A stretch of DNA of 64,000 bases. Source: Martinezella miluonensis (GTDB lineage: Bacteria > Pseudomonadota > Alphaproteobacteria > Rhizobiales > Rhizobiaceae). Within the stretch, counting starts at the first letter, position 1; the number at the start of each line of letters is the position of its first letter. A model generated the notes under the pieces. It ran no database searches and was not told the DNA's origin. It saw only the letters and a list, made by a program, of their open reading frames with translations. The position numbers were made by a program, and so were the translations under genes. The stretch lies in contig NZ_FMAH01000007.1 in the NCBI RefSeq assembly GCF_900094545.1, positions 112,199 through 176,198 on the forward strand. The letters run 5' to 3'. Below are positions 7,960 through 16,073 of this stretch, in pieces.

Positions 7960-8945
7960 ACCCGTCCTCCCGTCACTGCGAAGCAGGCAACGCGACGATC
8001 AGGTTCGATGGCTACCATCGGCGGCGCTTCGCGACTGCAGATATCCATGCGCTTGGGACAACGTGGATGAAAGCGGCATCCCTCCGGCGGCATGGCGAGA
8101 TTGGGCGGTCTGCCCTCCAGCGAGGGCCGCGTGGAGGCATCGCCGATCCGTGGCAGGCTTGCGACCAGATGCTGGGTATAGGGATGAAGCGGCAGTTGAA
8201 AAAGCTTGCGCGTCGGCGCTTCCTCGACCAGCCGCCCGGCATAAACGATGCCGATACGGTCGGAGACGGCGGCGTGAACGCCCATGTCGTGGGTGACGAA
8301 CAGGAAGGATGAGCCCATCTCGTGCTGTATCTCGCGGATCATCGACAGCACGTCGCGCTGGACGATGACATCAAGCGCCGTCGTCGGTTCATCGGCGATG
8401 ATGAACTCCGGCGTCAGAATGGTCGCGAGCGCGATGGTCATGCGTTGACGCATGCCTCCGGACAACTCGTGCGGATAGGCATCGAGAAGATGCGCGTCGA
8501 GTTTCAATCGCTGGAGATGGGTGCCCACACGGTCGAAGAAGGTGCTGCGATCGACCTTCATGTGGCGGAAAGCAAAATCCGTGAATGAATGCCGGATGCG
8601 CCGCACGGGATTGAGCACGTTCATCGATCCCTGCATGACATAGGACAAATGCCGCCAGCGAAGCGATGCCCGCTCCTGCGGCGTCATCGCGCAGATATCC
8701 TGCGTTCCGCCATTGAAGTGAAATTTGACAGCGCCGGAGACGACGCGAAGCGGCGGTCGGATGGCACCCGCGATCGTCTTGATCAGCGTCGTCTTGCCGC
8801 TGCTCGATTCACCGGCAACACCGTAGATCTCACCGCGACCGATCGACAGGCTGACATCATCCACCGCGCGCACCTCGCGATCGACGCCATAGAGGAAGGC
8901 TCGATAATAGGCCTTGAGGTTGCTGACCTCGACGACAGCCTCCAT
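7956..8945 (-). CDS. Opp/Dpp-type ABC importer ATPase 1 (DppD-like)
   Basis: 329 residues. Walker A reads GESSSGKTT (Ser replaces the usual Gly at the fourth position), the signature is LSGGMRQRM, Walker B is FIIADEPTTALD, and the H-loop is VTHD. The C-terminus carries the oligopeptide/dipeptide extension (GCRFHPRCPKRMDICSREAPP), with Cys spaced as in family members that bind an Fe-S cluster there. It forms the heterodimeric motor with the next gene. It starts 2 bases before the end of the permease gene at 8948. Confidence 0.92.
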   Translation of the reverse strand: MEAVVEVSNLKAYYRAFLYGVDREVRAVDDVSLSIGRGEIYGVAGESSSGKTTLIKTIAGAIRPPLRVVSGAVKFHFNGGTQDICAMTPQERASLRWRHLSYVMQGSMNVLNPVRRIRHSFTDFAFRHMKVDRSTFFDRVGTHLQRLKLDAHLLDAYPHELSGGMRQRMTIALATILTPEFIIADEPTTALDVIVQRDVLSMIREIQHEMGSSFLFVTHDMGVHAAVSDRIGIVYAGRLVEEAPTRKLFQLPLHPYTQHLVASLPRIGDASTRPSLEGRPPNLAMPPEGCRFHPRCPKRMDICSREAPPMVAIEPDRRVACFAVTGGRV

Positions 8946-8947
8946 AC

Positions 8948-9805
8948 CTAGCCTCCCATCCGGTTCAAACGACTGCGCGGGTCGTTGTATTCATTCATCG
9001 ACATCGACAGCAGGAAGAGCGCCATGAACAGAACGACGATGGCAGCCACGGGTGCTCCGACCCACCACCAGTTTCCGGCGATCAATGCCGAATGGGCATT
9101 GGCCCAATAGATCATCATGCCCATGGTCGGCGTCTCGATATCGGTAAAGCCGAGCACCGAAAGCGTGATCTCCATGCCGATCGACCAGATCATATTGTTC
9201 ATCGTTGTGGCGAAGACGATCGGCAGTACATAGGGCAGATGCTCCTCGACGAGGATCTTACGCATGCTCATGCCGGAATAGATGCTCTGCGTGGTGAAAG
9301 GCCGCGTCTTGAGGCTGATCGCCACCGAGCGGATCAAGCGCGCGTCATAGGACCAGCCCAGCGACGCCATGACGACGATAAGCACCGTCCAGGTCATTTC
9401 GTCCTTGAGTACGAAGTAGAACAGGATCAGCAGCGGAAACTGCGGAATGACCATGATGCTGTCATTGATCGCCATCAGCACGCGATCGAGGGCGCCGCCG
9501 GCATAGCCAGCCACCAGTCCCACGACAAGCGAGATAATGCGGGACAGGAAGGCGACACCGATGCCGAAATAGAGGGTGTTGCGGAGCGCTACCGCGAGTT
9601 GCCAGAAAACATCCTGGCCACGCGATGTCGTGCCAAGCCAGTATTGCCCATCCGGCGGCATGTCCGGCGGCAGCAGATAAAGATCGGAAGGGCCGTAGGG
9701 TGAGAAATAGGACAGGATCACCATTCCGACGATAACGGCAAACAAAAGCAAACCGCAAAGGAATTCGGCATTCTGGCGAGCGAGGTCGCGAACGATCGTC
9801 AGCAT
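8948..9805 (-). CDS. ABC importer permease (DppC-like)
   Basis: 285 residues with about six membrane helices. The extracytoplasmic part includes LPPDMPPDGQYWLGTTSRGQD, typical of DppC/OppC (HWLGTDxxGRD). The ATPase-coupling loop is around residues 170-195. It follows the DppB-like gene by 3 bases and precedes the ATPases, so one polycistron is likely. It forms the translocation channel with the other permease. Confidence 0.9.
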   Translation of the reverse strand: MLTIVRDLARQNAEFLCGLLLFAVIVGMVILSYFSPYGPSDLYLLPPDMPPDGQYWLGTTSRGQDVFWQLAVALRNTLYFGIGVAFLSRIISLVVGLVAGYAGGALDRVLMAINDSIMVIPQFPLLILFYFVLKDEMTWTVLIVVMASLGWSYDARLIRSVAISLKTRPFTTQSIYSGMSMRKILVEEHLPYVLPIVFATTMNNMIWSIGMEITLSVLGFTDIETPTMGMMIYWANAHSALIAGNWWWVGAPVAAIVVLFMALFLLSMSMNEYNDPRSRLNRMGG

Positions 9806-9808
9806 GGC

Positions 9809-10813
9809 CTACTCCACCTTGATGCGCGGGTCGATCAGCGGACCCAATATGTCGACGATGAAGACTGCCGCGGCGACGCCGGCGATCGATAGCGCACTCA
9901 GCCCCAGGACAAGGCTGTAATCGCCGGCATGGACGGCCGAAATCAGAAGATTGCCGATGCCGGGATAGCCGAAGACGATCTCCGTGATGACGGTGCCGTT
10001 GAAAACAGCGCCGAGCGACATGGCAAGGCCGGTAAACTGCGGCACCATGGCATTGCGTGCGATATAAGACCTTAAAATCCTGCGCTTCGGCACGCCGCCA
10101 AGCTCGGCAAAAACAACGTAGTCCTCGGTGATGATATTGGAGACGAGCGCACGCATGCCGATGAGCCAGCTGCCGGTCCCGACGAGGATCAAGGATAGCG
10201 CCGGTAGGATGGAATGTCGGAGAATGTCGAGCACCAGTGTGAAGGACAGCTCCAGACTGGTGTTCATCTCATAGCCGCCGTTGATCGGCAGGATCGGCCA
10301 GATGTAGCCGAACAAGATGATCAGCACGAAGGCGAGGATGTAATAGGGTATCGGCTGCATGGCGATGAAAACGAGGCTCACGGCCTTCAGTATCATGCTA
10401 TTGCGATAGTAGCCGGTGAGCGCGCCGATCATACTTCCGAGCAGGAATGTGATGATGACGGAAACGGTCATCAGGCCGATGGTCCAGGGCAGCGCCCTTG
10501 CGATGATGGCGGAAACGGGCGTTGGAAATGCCGAGAGCGACGGCCCGAGATCACCGGTCGCGAGGCGGCCCCAGAAATGCAGATACTGCTGCCAGATGGA
10601 GCCCTCGAGACCGTAGAGCTCCCTGAGCGACTGGCGCATCAGTTCGACGGCGCGGGGATCCGATTGGCCCATTTGCTGGATTGCGCCAATGCTTTCCTCG
10701 ACCGGATCGATCGGTGTCAGATGCGTGATGAAGAAAGTCGCTGATATGCCGAGAAAGACGACGAGCAGAAACTGGCCAAATCGTTTCAACACGAAAACTG
10801 GATAGGACGTCAT
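9809..10813 (-). CDS. ABC importer permease (DppB-like)
   Basis: 334 residues with about six hydrophobic helices and the DppB/OppB signature (N-terminal FLKRFGQF-type start; near the middle ILPALSLILVGTGSWLIGMR, and ARNAMVPQFTGLAMSLG as coupling helix). It starts at ATG 10813 with AAGGA about 9 bases upstream. It is separated from the binding-protein gene by 118 bases that hold a 12-bp perfect hairpin (10894-10921), probably setting lower expression of the membrane parts. Confidence 0.9.
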   Translation of the reverse strand: MTSYPVFVLKRFGQFLLVVFLGISATFFITHLTPIDPVEESIGAIQQMGQSDPRAVELMRQSLRELYGLEGSIWQQYLHFWGRLATGDLGPSLSAFPTPVSAIIARALPWTIGLMTVSVIITFLLGSMIGALTGYYRNSMILKAVSLVFIAMQPIPYYILAFVLIILFGYIWPILPINGGYEMNTSLELSFTLVLDILRHSILPALSLILVGTGSWLIGMRALVSNIITEDYVVFAELGGVPKRRILRSYIARNAMVPQFTGLAMSLGAVFNGTVITEIVFGYPGIGNLLISAVHAGDYSLVLGLSALSIAGVAAAVFIVDILGPLIDPRIKVE

Positions 10814-10893
10814 GCCGTCGTTTTCCTTGCTGCCCGCACTTCATCTCTGATCGAAAAGATCGCCGGACCTCTTTTCGTGCCCGGCGACAGGTG

Positions 10894-10921
10894 CCTGACG
10901 CGGCGCGTTCGCCGCGTCAGG
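10894..10921 (-). promoter_or_regulatory. Intercistronic 12-bp hairpin after binding-protein gene
   Basis: CCTGACGCGGCG at 10894-10905 and CGCCGCGTCAGG at 10910-10921 form a perfect 12-bp stem with a 4-base loop. It starts 10 bases after the stop of the binding-protein gene (10932) in the direction of transcription. No U tract follows, so it is more likely a 3'-end stabiliser or partial terminator than a full stop. Confidence 0.7.
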
Positions 10922-10931
10922 GTCGGGAGAG

Positions 10932-12833
10932 CTAAGGTTGCGCCGGCTTGAGCTTCACCATCATCAACCGGGAGTTCGCCCAATTGGGAACCGGGTCGGT
11001 ATAGGGGTCAGCTATGGTCGGATAACCCTTCCAGTAGGTCGTGTCCATCGAGGTGAACACGTTGTAGGACATCAGCGGAATGGTCGGCATCTGCTGCGCA
11101 ACGAGCTTCAGATAGTCCTTGCCGAGTTCGATACCCTTCGGATCATCGGCGCTGATGCGACGGATGTTTTCGATGATCTTGTCGAGTTCGGGATTGGACC
11201 AGCGCTGCCAGTTGCGCGGCGCCTGGTTTTCACCCTTCTTCGCGACGAACTCGGAGTGCCAGCTGTCGAGGAAGAACGATAGATCCGGATCGCCGCCCCA
11301 GGTCTCGACGCTCCAGGCGATGGCAACCTGATAGCTGCCGGGCTGTAGCCCCACTTGCCAGAGATTTGTCGTGGGTGCCGCCTTGGAGTCGATCCCGAAA
11401 GCTGCCCATTGCTGGGCAATCAGCGTTCCGGCGCGGGTGAAGACCGAGCGAGTATCACCCTCGACCGTCAGGCGGATCTTGAAGGGCTGACCGTCGGGTG
11501 TCATCCATTTGCCATCGATCTTCTTGAAGCCGGCCTTCTGCAGAAGTTCGGCGGCGGCCTGCGGATCGGGCTTCCACCAGCCATAGCCGAAGGCATTGCC
11601 GATCGCGGCCGGATCGGTCGGGATCTGATCTTTGTACTTCGGCTGCTTGCGCAGGATATCGGCGATCTGCTGGCCGATCGTCGGATCGTATGGCTTGATC
11701 TTGCGCTTGCCGGTGTCGATCTCGAAATTCTTCAACCAATCCTGCAGCGGAGCCTGATAATCCGTCATGGCGATCGCCGTTGGCGGAACGCCGAGCGCGG
11801 AAAGCGTCGCTGTGCCGCGATAACTTGCCATGTCGACGGCCTTGATGTCGATCAGCAGCGCCAGTGCCCAGCGTACGTCCGGATTCTGGAATACGGGATC
11901 CTGGGTGTTAAAGATCACCGCTGGCAGGGTCGGGTCTGGATGCGCGAAGGGGAAGCCGGGGAACCAGCTTTCGGCCGTTTTCGATTTCTCCTTCAGCGTG
12001 AACATGCCTTCGGGCGTGTTGTCGTGAATGATATCCAGATTGTGTTCGAGCTGTGCGATGGTACGCTTGTCCGGCGGGCCTGGATCGACATAGGAGACAT
12101 ATTTCGGAGCCGGCTCGCCAAAGCGCGCGAGCGAGGTGCGCTGCCAGTCGTCACGTTTCTCCCAGGTATACCATTTGCCCTGCGGATCATAGGCCTTCAG
12201 CTTGTAAGCGCCGAGCGAGACGGGATTGGCATTGTCATAACGTACGGGATCGGCGACCTTCTCGAAGACATGCTTCGGCATGATCCAGGCGCCGTTCCAG
12301 CGAACCGTGAAGATAGCGTGAAAGCGCGAATTCGGCTTTTTCAGCTTGAAGACAACGGTATAGGGATCCGTCGCCTCGACGCTGGCGACCTGGACCGAAA
12401 AGGCGGCACTCCAGACCATGCCGGGATGATCCATCTGCGTCTTGACCGTATAGACCACGTCGTCAGCGGTAAATTCGACGCCGTCGCTCCAGTAAAGACC
12501 CTTGCGCAGTTTCACCGTCATCTGGGTGAAATCATCATTATATTGCGGCTTGTCGGCAGCCAGCGAATTGTCCCAGGCTGCGCCACCCAGACCCTTCTCC
12601 GGATCGATGTACCAGAGCGTATCCATGGTCAATTGCTGGAGGCCGGTCGAAACGCCGCCGCCGCCATTGACCCAGATATTGAACCAGCCCGGATTCTTGA
12701 TCGTTCCTTCCGGATTCTCGACGATCAAGGTCTCCTTGCGAGGCAAGGACGTATAATCCTGAGCCTTGGCCGCCGCGACGAGGCCGAACGTGGCCAGCGC
12801 GACACCGAAGGCAAGCTTCTTCCACTGCTGCAT
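10932..12833 (-). CDS. Family 5 extracellular solute-binding protein
   Basis: 633 residues, longer than the usual 530-residue DppA. A signal peptide covers residues 1-24 (ending LVAAAKAQD). The core shows the SBP_bac_5 hallmarks: WSDGVEFTADDVVYT and VRWALALLIDIKAVD. ATG 12833 has GGAGGAG upstream. It captures the solute in the periplasm for the Dpp-type permeases. Related large family 5 proteins in rhizobia and thermophiles bind oligosaccharides, and the GH51 gene upstream makes arabino-oligosaccharides the best guess. It is flanked on both sides by stem-loops (12958-13015 and 10894-10921). Confidence 0.9.
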   Translation of the reverse strand: MQQWKKLAFGVALATFGLVAAAKAQDYTSLPRKETLIVENPEGTIKNPGWFNIWVNGGGGVSTGLQQLTMDTLWYIDPEKGLGGAAWDNSLAADKPQYNDDFTQMTVKLRKGLYWSDGVEFTADDVVYTVKTQMDHPGMVWSAAFSVQVASVEATDPYTVVFKLKKPNSRFHAIFTVRWNGAWIMPKHVFEKVADPVRYDNANPVSLGAYKLKAYDPQGKWYTWEKRDDWQRTSLARFGEPAPKYVSYVDPGPPDKRTIAQLEHNLDIIHDNTPEGMFTLKEKSKTAESWFPGFPFAHPDPTLPAVIFNTQDPVFQNPDVRWALALLIDIKAVDMASYRGTATLSALGVPPTAIAMTDYQAPLQDWLKNFEIDTGKRKIKPYDPTIGQQIADILRKQPKYKDQIPTDPAAIGNAFGYGWWKPDPQAAAELLQKAGFKKIDGKWMTPDGQPFKIRLTVEGDTRSVFTRAGTLIAQQWAAFGIDSKAAPTTNLWQVGLQPGSYQVAIAWSVETWGGDPDLSFFLDSWHSEFVAKKGENQAPRNWQRWSNPELDKIIENIRRISADDPKGIELGKDYLKLVAQQMPTIPLMSYNVFTSMDTTYWKGYPTIADPYTDPVPNWANSRLMMVKLKPAQP

Positions 12834-12957
12834 GAACTCCTCCCACTTTTATCGATTACGCGGCGCGCCCGGACAAAACGGAGCAGACCACGACTTTCAC
12901 CCTCTTTCCCGACTGGCAGCAAACCTTGTGCGGCGGTTCGGGTTCGCAAAAGATCGG

Positions 12958-13015
12958 CGGTCGCCTCCTCGCGACCGTTCGACCATTTTCAGTGCCGGGG
13001 CGCATCGGCCCCGGC
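12958..13015 (-). promoter_or_regulatory. Two stem-loops between GH51 and binding-protein genes
   Basis: Perfect stems CGGTCGC / GCGACCG (12958-12964 with 12971-12977) and GCCGGGGC / GCCCCGGC (12994-13001 with 13008-13015). In the minus-strand transcript they start about 10 bases after the GH51 stop. No U run follows. They may act as a partial terminator, a processing site, or protection for the following binding-protein message. Confidence 0.55.
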
Positions 13016-13024
13016 GGCAAGGCG

Positions 13025-14533
13025 TCACACCGCCAGCCGGATCACCGTGTAAGACAGCGGCTTCAACGTCGCACGCAGCCGGCCATCCTCGACTTTGGCA
13101 TCGCCGGTATTGGTCGGGACGACGGCGTTCGGTCGCGTTGCAGTGTTGACCGCCTGCAGATCGCTGTGGACCATCTCATGCTGTTCGACGACACGGGCGC
13201 CGGTGAAGCCTTCGAGACGGGTGTCGAGATCAAGAGCGCTGTCCGGATGGCGGTTGACGGCAAACAGCGTGACCATTTTGCCCAGTTCGTCATGGACGGC
13301 TGACACATCGAGATAGGGCACATCGTCGGCTTCGTCGCTGTCATAGGTCGGACCGTCGGTGATGAGACACAGCGCGTAGCCACGACCATATTTCGAGGCG
13401 AAATAGAGCGGATAGTAGATGGTCTGCCGCCATGCCGGGCCGCCATCTTCCGTCATGATCGGCGCGATCACGTTGACCAGCTGGGCTATGCAGGCAATGC
13501 GCACACGATCGGAGCGGCGAATGAAGGTGTTGAGAATACCTCCGACCTGCAGCACGTCTTCGAAATTATAGACATCCTCGAGCAGATGCGGCGCATCCGG
13601 CCATTCGTCGCGGGCAAGGATCTCCTTGTCCTGCTGATTGGAGTGGTACCAGACATTCCACTCGTCAAAGGAAATGCCGATCGTCTTCTTCGACCGCTTC
13701 TTCGCTTTGATATAGTCGATTACGCCGCCGATGGTAACGATGTAGCGGTCAAGCTTCTCGGCCTTTGCCAGATAGTTCAGCGTATTCCTTTCGCGATTGG
13801 CGAAATACATGTGCAGCGAGATATGATCGGCGCTGTCATAGCACTGCTCCAGAACCTGCGCTTCCCAATCCGGATAGGTCTTCATGTCGGAATTGGATGA
13901 GCCGCAGACGACCAGTTCGAGCGATTTGTCGAAGCCGCGCATGGCCTTGGCGGTCTCGTCGGCTAGGCGTCCGTATTCGTAGGCAGACTTGTGCCCAACC
14001 TGCCAGGGGCCGTCCATTTCATTGCCGAGGCACCAGAGCTTCACCCCATGCGGATCGGCCCAGCCATGCTTGCGCCGGAGATCCGACCAATAGGTGCCGC
14101 CCGGATGATTGCAATATTCGAGGAAGTTTCTCGCCGCATCCAGCCCACGCGAGCCGAGGTTGACGGCAAGCATCGGCTTGGTCTTGGCTTTTTTACACCA
14201 ATCGACGAATTCGTTGACGCCGATCTGGTTGCTCTCACGCGTCCGCCAGGCAAGGTCCAGGCGCACCGGACGCTCGGAGCGGGGGCCCACCCCGTCTTCC
14301 CAATTATAGGCGGAAACGAAATTGCCGCCGGGATAGCGGGTATAGGGCGCGTTGAGCTCGCGCACCAACTCGATCACATCCTTACGGAAGCCATGCTCGT
14401 CGGCAGTCGGGTGACCGGGCTCGTAGATGCCGCCGTAGATCGCCCTGCCCAGATGTTCCAAAAAAGCGCTGTAAAGCCGATCGTCAATGTCGGCAATTCG
14501 GAAATCACGATGGACGATCACATGCGCCTTCAC
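13025..14533 (-). CDS. abfA: GH51 alpha-L-arabinofuranosidase
   Basis: 502 residues with no signal peptide, so cytoplasmic. It starts at GTG 14533 with GGGAGGAAGG just upstream. TIM-barrel GH51 landmarks are RYPGGNFVSAYNWEDGVGPR (about 66-85), the acid/base Glu172 in GNEMDGPW, and the nucleophile Glu291 in FDEWNVWY. Length matches the family (about 500). It removes alpha-L-arabinofuranosyl groups from arabinan or arabinoxylan oligosaccharides with retention. With a Dpp-type importer downstream in the same operon, the likely scheme is uptake of arabino-oligosaccharides followed by cytoplasmic hydrolysis. Confidence 0.95.
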   Translation of the reverse strand: MKAHVIVHRDFRIADIDDRLYSAFLEHLGRAIYGGIYEPGHPTADEHGFRKDVIELVRELNAPYTRYPGGNFVSAYNWEDGVGPRSERPVRLDLAWRTRESNQIGVNEFVDWCKKAKTKPMLAVNLGSRGLDAARNFLEYCNHPGGTYWSDLRRKHGWADPHGVKLWCLGNEMDGPWQVGHKSAYEYGRLADETAKAMRGFDKSLELVVCGSSNSDMKTYPDWEAQVLEQCYDSADHISLHMYFANRERNTLNYLAKAEKLDRYIVTIGGVIDYIKAKKRSKKTIGISFDEWNVWYHSNQQDKEILARDEWPDAPHLLEDVYNFEDVLQVGGILNTFIRRSDRVRIACIAQLVNVIAPIMTEDGGPAWRQTIYYPLYFASKYGRGYALCLITDGPTYDSDEADDVPYLDVSAVHDELGKMVTLFAVNRHPDSALDLDTRLEGFTGARVVEQHEMVHSDLQAVNTATRPNAVVPTNTGDAKVEDGRLRATLKPLSYTVIRLAV

Positions 14534-14548
14534 GGCCTTCCTCCCATA

Positions 14549-14588
14549 TGTATCAGATATTTCGTTCTTATACCTTGATCTTGATACA
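14549..14588 (-). promoter_or_regulatory. 7-bp inverted repeat upstream of GH51 gene
   Basis: TGTATCA at 14549-14555 and TGATACA at 14582-14588 are exact reverse complements, 26 bases apart, within the region 16-55 bases upstream of the GTG start. They resemble halves of the TATATCA / TGATATA site further upstream, so they may be extra binding half-sites for the neighbouring regulator. Confidence 0.4.
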
Positions 14589-14731
14589 CTTTTAGAAGGT
14601 CGTCAACGCGTACCAAAGGGAAAATACCGCGAGATTCATGATAAAGACAGCCGAAATCGGGAAAATAGCCTATAAAAACAAATGATTATAAAAAATATGA
14701 CTTATCGGAAATTTATGCGGGTTATTGGCTA

Positions 14732-14752
14732 TATATCACAATATATGATATA
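14732..14752 (-). promoter_or_regulatory. Candidate operator of the ArsR-type regulator
   Basis: TATATCA at 14732-14738, 7 bases, then TGATATA at 14746-14752: a perfect dyad in an AT-rich stretch just past the regulator gene, about 200 bases upstream of the GH51 start. The same layout (TATATCA, 7 bases, TGATTTT) recurs at 15716-15736 upstream of the regulator itself. Confidence 0.55.
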
Positions 14753-14755
14753 GAT

Positions 14756-15682
14756 TTACGCCAAGTCGATGCGCATCAGGATGTCGCGGCCGTAGTTGCC
14801 GAAGCCGCGACCGAAAATATTGATGCCGCCAGTGTTGCGTGCATCGTCGGCAATCCCGACCCGCAAGCGGATCGAGGAATGCTGGCTGATGGCGAGATCA
14901 TCGATCGTCACATCGGAAGCGGCAACGCCGTCGATAAAAGTGCCTTTTTTCGAGATTCGCCAGGTCTTCAGCTTACCGTACTGGGAGCCTTCCAGCTTCC
15001 ACCAGCTTGGCGTGAAGGCTCCGCGCTTGTCGCCGTAATCGCCGGGGGACGTCCATGTCCCGACGGCGACACCGTTGATCCAGACGGTAATGTCCGACGG
15101 CCAATCCGGATTGGTGCCCGGCACCTCGGACGAAAGCTCCATCGAGAATTCGATGGCGTTGACATTCCTATTCAAGATCTTGGCATTGTTCGGGAATTTA
15201 TATTCGACATGGCCGCGGCCGAACCATAGGAGGCCGGCCTGCATGCGCTGCGGGTCAAGGAAATAGTCGGGAACATCGAGCAGACCGATCACGCCGTCGG
15301 TTGAACACAGCCCGCATGGCGCGTGCGTCTCGCAGCTCGTATAGAGGCCGATCGGCATGGCGACTTCGATCACGTCTTCATCGTGCTTGAAGGCCTGATC
15401 CTCGAAACTGAGCAGGATTTCGTCGTAAAGCGCGGTGCAGATCTTCTGGTAGCCCTTGCGCGCTTTCGCAGCCTTGGTCTCGACAAGACCGGCTTCCTCA
15501 AGGATCATGATCGCCGTTGCGACTGTGGATTGCGGCAAATCCAGTTCCCGGGCGATCTCGTTGACATTCATCGAGCCCTTGGCGCAGAGCAGCTTCAGCA
15601 TATCGACGCGCGCCGGCGCCGAAAGAGCCCTAAAAACGGCAGCATTCTCACCCGCATAAATTGTCAGAAAGCCGCGCTTCAT
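14756..15682 (-). CDS. ArsR-type HTH regulator with large C-terminal domain
   Basis: 308 residues. Residues about 12-85 are an ArsR-like winged helix (SAPARVDMLKLL, NEIARELDLPQSTVATAIMI). Simple ArsR repressors are about 110 residues; here about 220 more follow. Residues 117-126 read CETHAPCGLC, giving Cys117, His120, Cys123 and Cys126, a spacing that suggests a metal or Fe-S site. The remainder is beta-rich (FSMELSSEVPGT, WINGVAVGTW), like a carbohydrate-binding jelly roll. Upstream of and parallel to the GH51 operon, it probably senses an arabinoside and controls that operon and itself. Confidence 0.8.
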   Translation of the reverse strand: MKRGFLTIYAGENAAVFRALSAPARVDMLKLLCAKGSMNVNEIARELDLPQSTVATAIMILEEAGLVETKAAKARKGYQKICTALYDEILLSFEDQAFKHDEDVIEVAMPIGLYTSCETHAPCGLCSTDGVIGLLDVPDYFLDPQRMQAGLLWFGRGHVEYKFPNNAKILNRNVNAIEFSMELSSEVPGTNPDWPSDITVWINGVAVGTWTSPGDYGDKRGAFTPSWWKLEGSQYGKLKTWRISKKGTFIDGVAASDVTIDDLAISQHSSIRLRVGIADDARNTGGINIFGRGFGNYGRDILMRIDLA

Positions 15683-16073
15683 TGAATCCCAGACACCTCA
15701 TCAATAGGTTTCATTTATATCAAGATTTTTGATTTTACAAGAGATGCCGTGGGGCCGGCTTATCTGGCACCCCAATCCAATGTCATAGGGCGTGGAACAG
15801 TCATGCAAACAGATACAATCTTGACACTCACGGCCACCTTGGACGAACCATGTCAAGGCATCGTATCTGCAGTAAAGCGCCGGAGCCGAGCGTCCCGCTT
15901 GAAGCTCGCATGAATGCCGATGATCTACCCGGCGCTGGAACGGGATAGCCTCAATTCGAGGATATAAAATGAAGCGTTCCCTGACATCACGGCGCACGCC
16001 GACGCTGCTCGCCCCTGTGCCGCACGCATCGCTCGTTGAATAGATACCATCCACCGATAAGCGAGCCGCCCGG
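15683..16073. other. Intergenic region upstream of regulator
   Basis: About 390 bases. The part nearest 15682 is AT-rich and holds the second copy of the candidate operator (15716-15736), so it is the regulator's promoter region. The remainder, down from the end of the UgpC-type ATPase gene, shows no gene or clear terminator. Confidence 0.5.
15716..15736 (-). promoter_or_regulatory. Second copy of candidate ArsR-type operator
   Basis: TATATCA at 15716-15722, a 7-base spacer, then TGATTTT at 15730-15736, matching 12 of the 14 half-site bases of the dyad at 14732-14752. It lies about 35 bases upstream of the regulator's ATG, where autorepression would act. Confidence 0.5.

Noticed and set aside
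11355..13052. Long plus-strand open frame (565 codons) opposite the family 5 binding protein
   Set aside because: Its complement encodes a clear signal-peptide binding protein with family motifs; the frame has no recognisable domain and is a GC-driven shadow.
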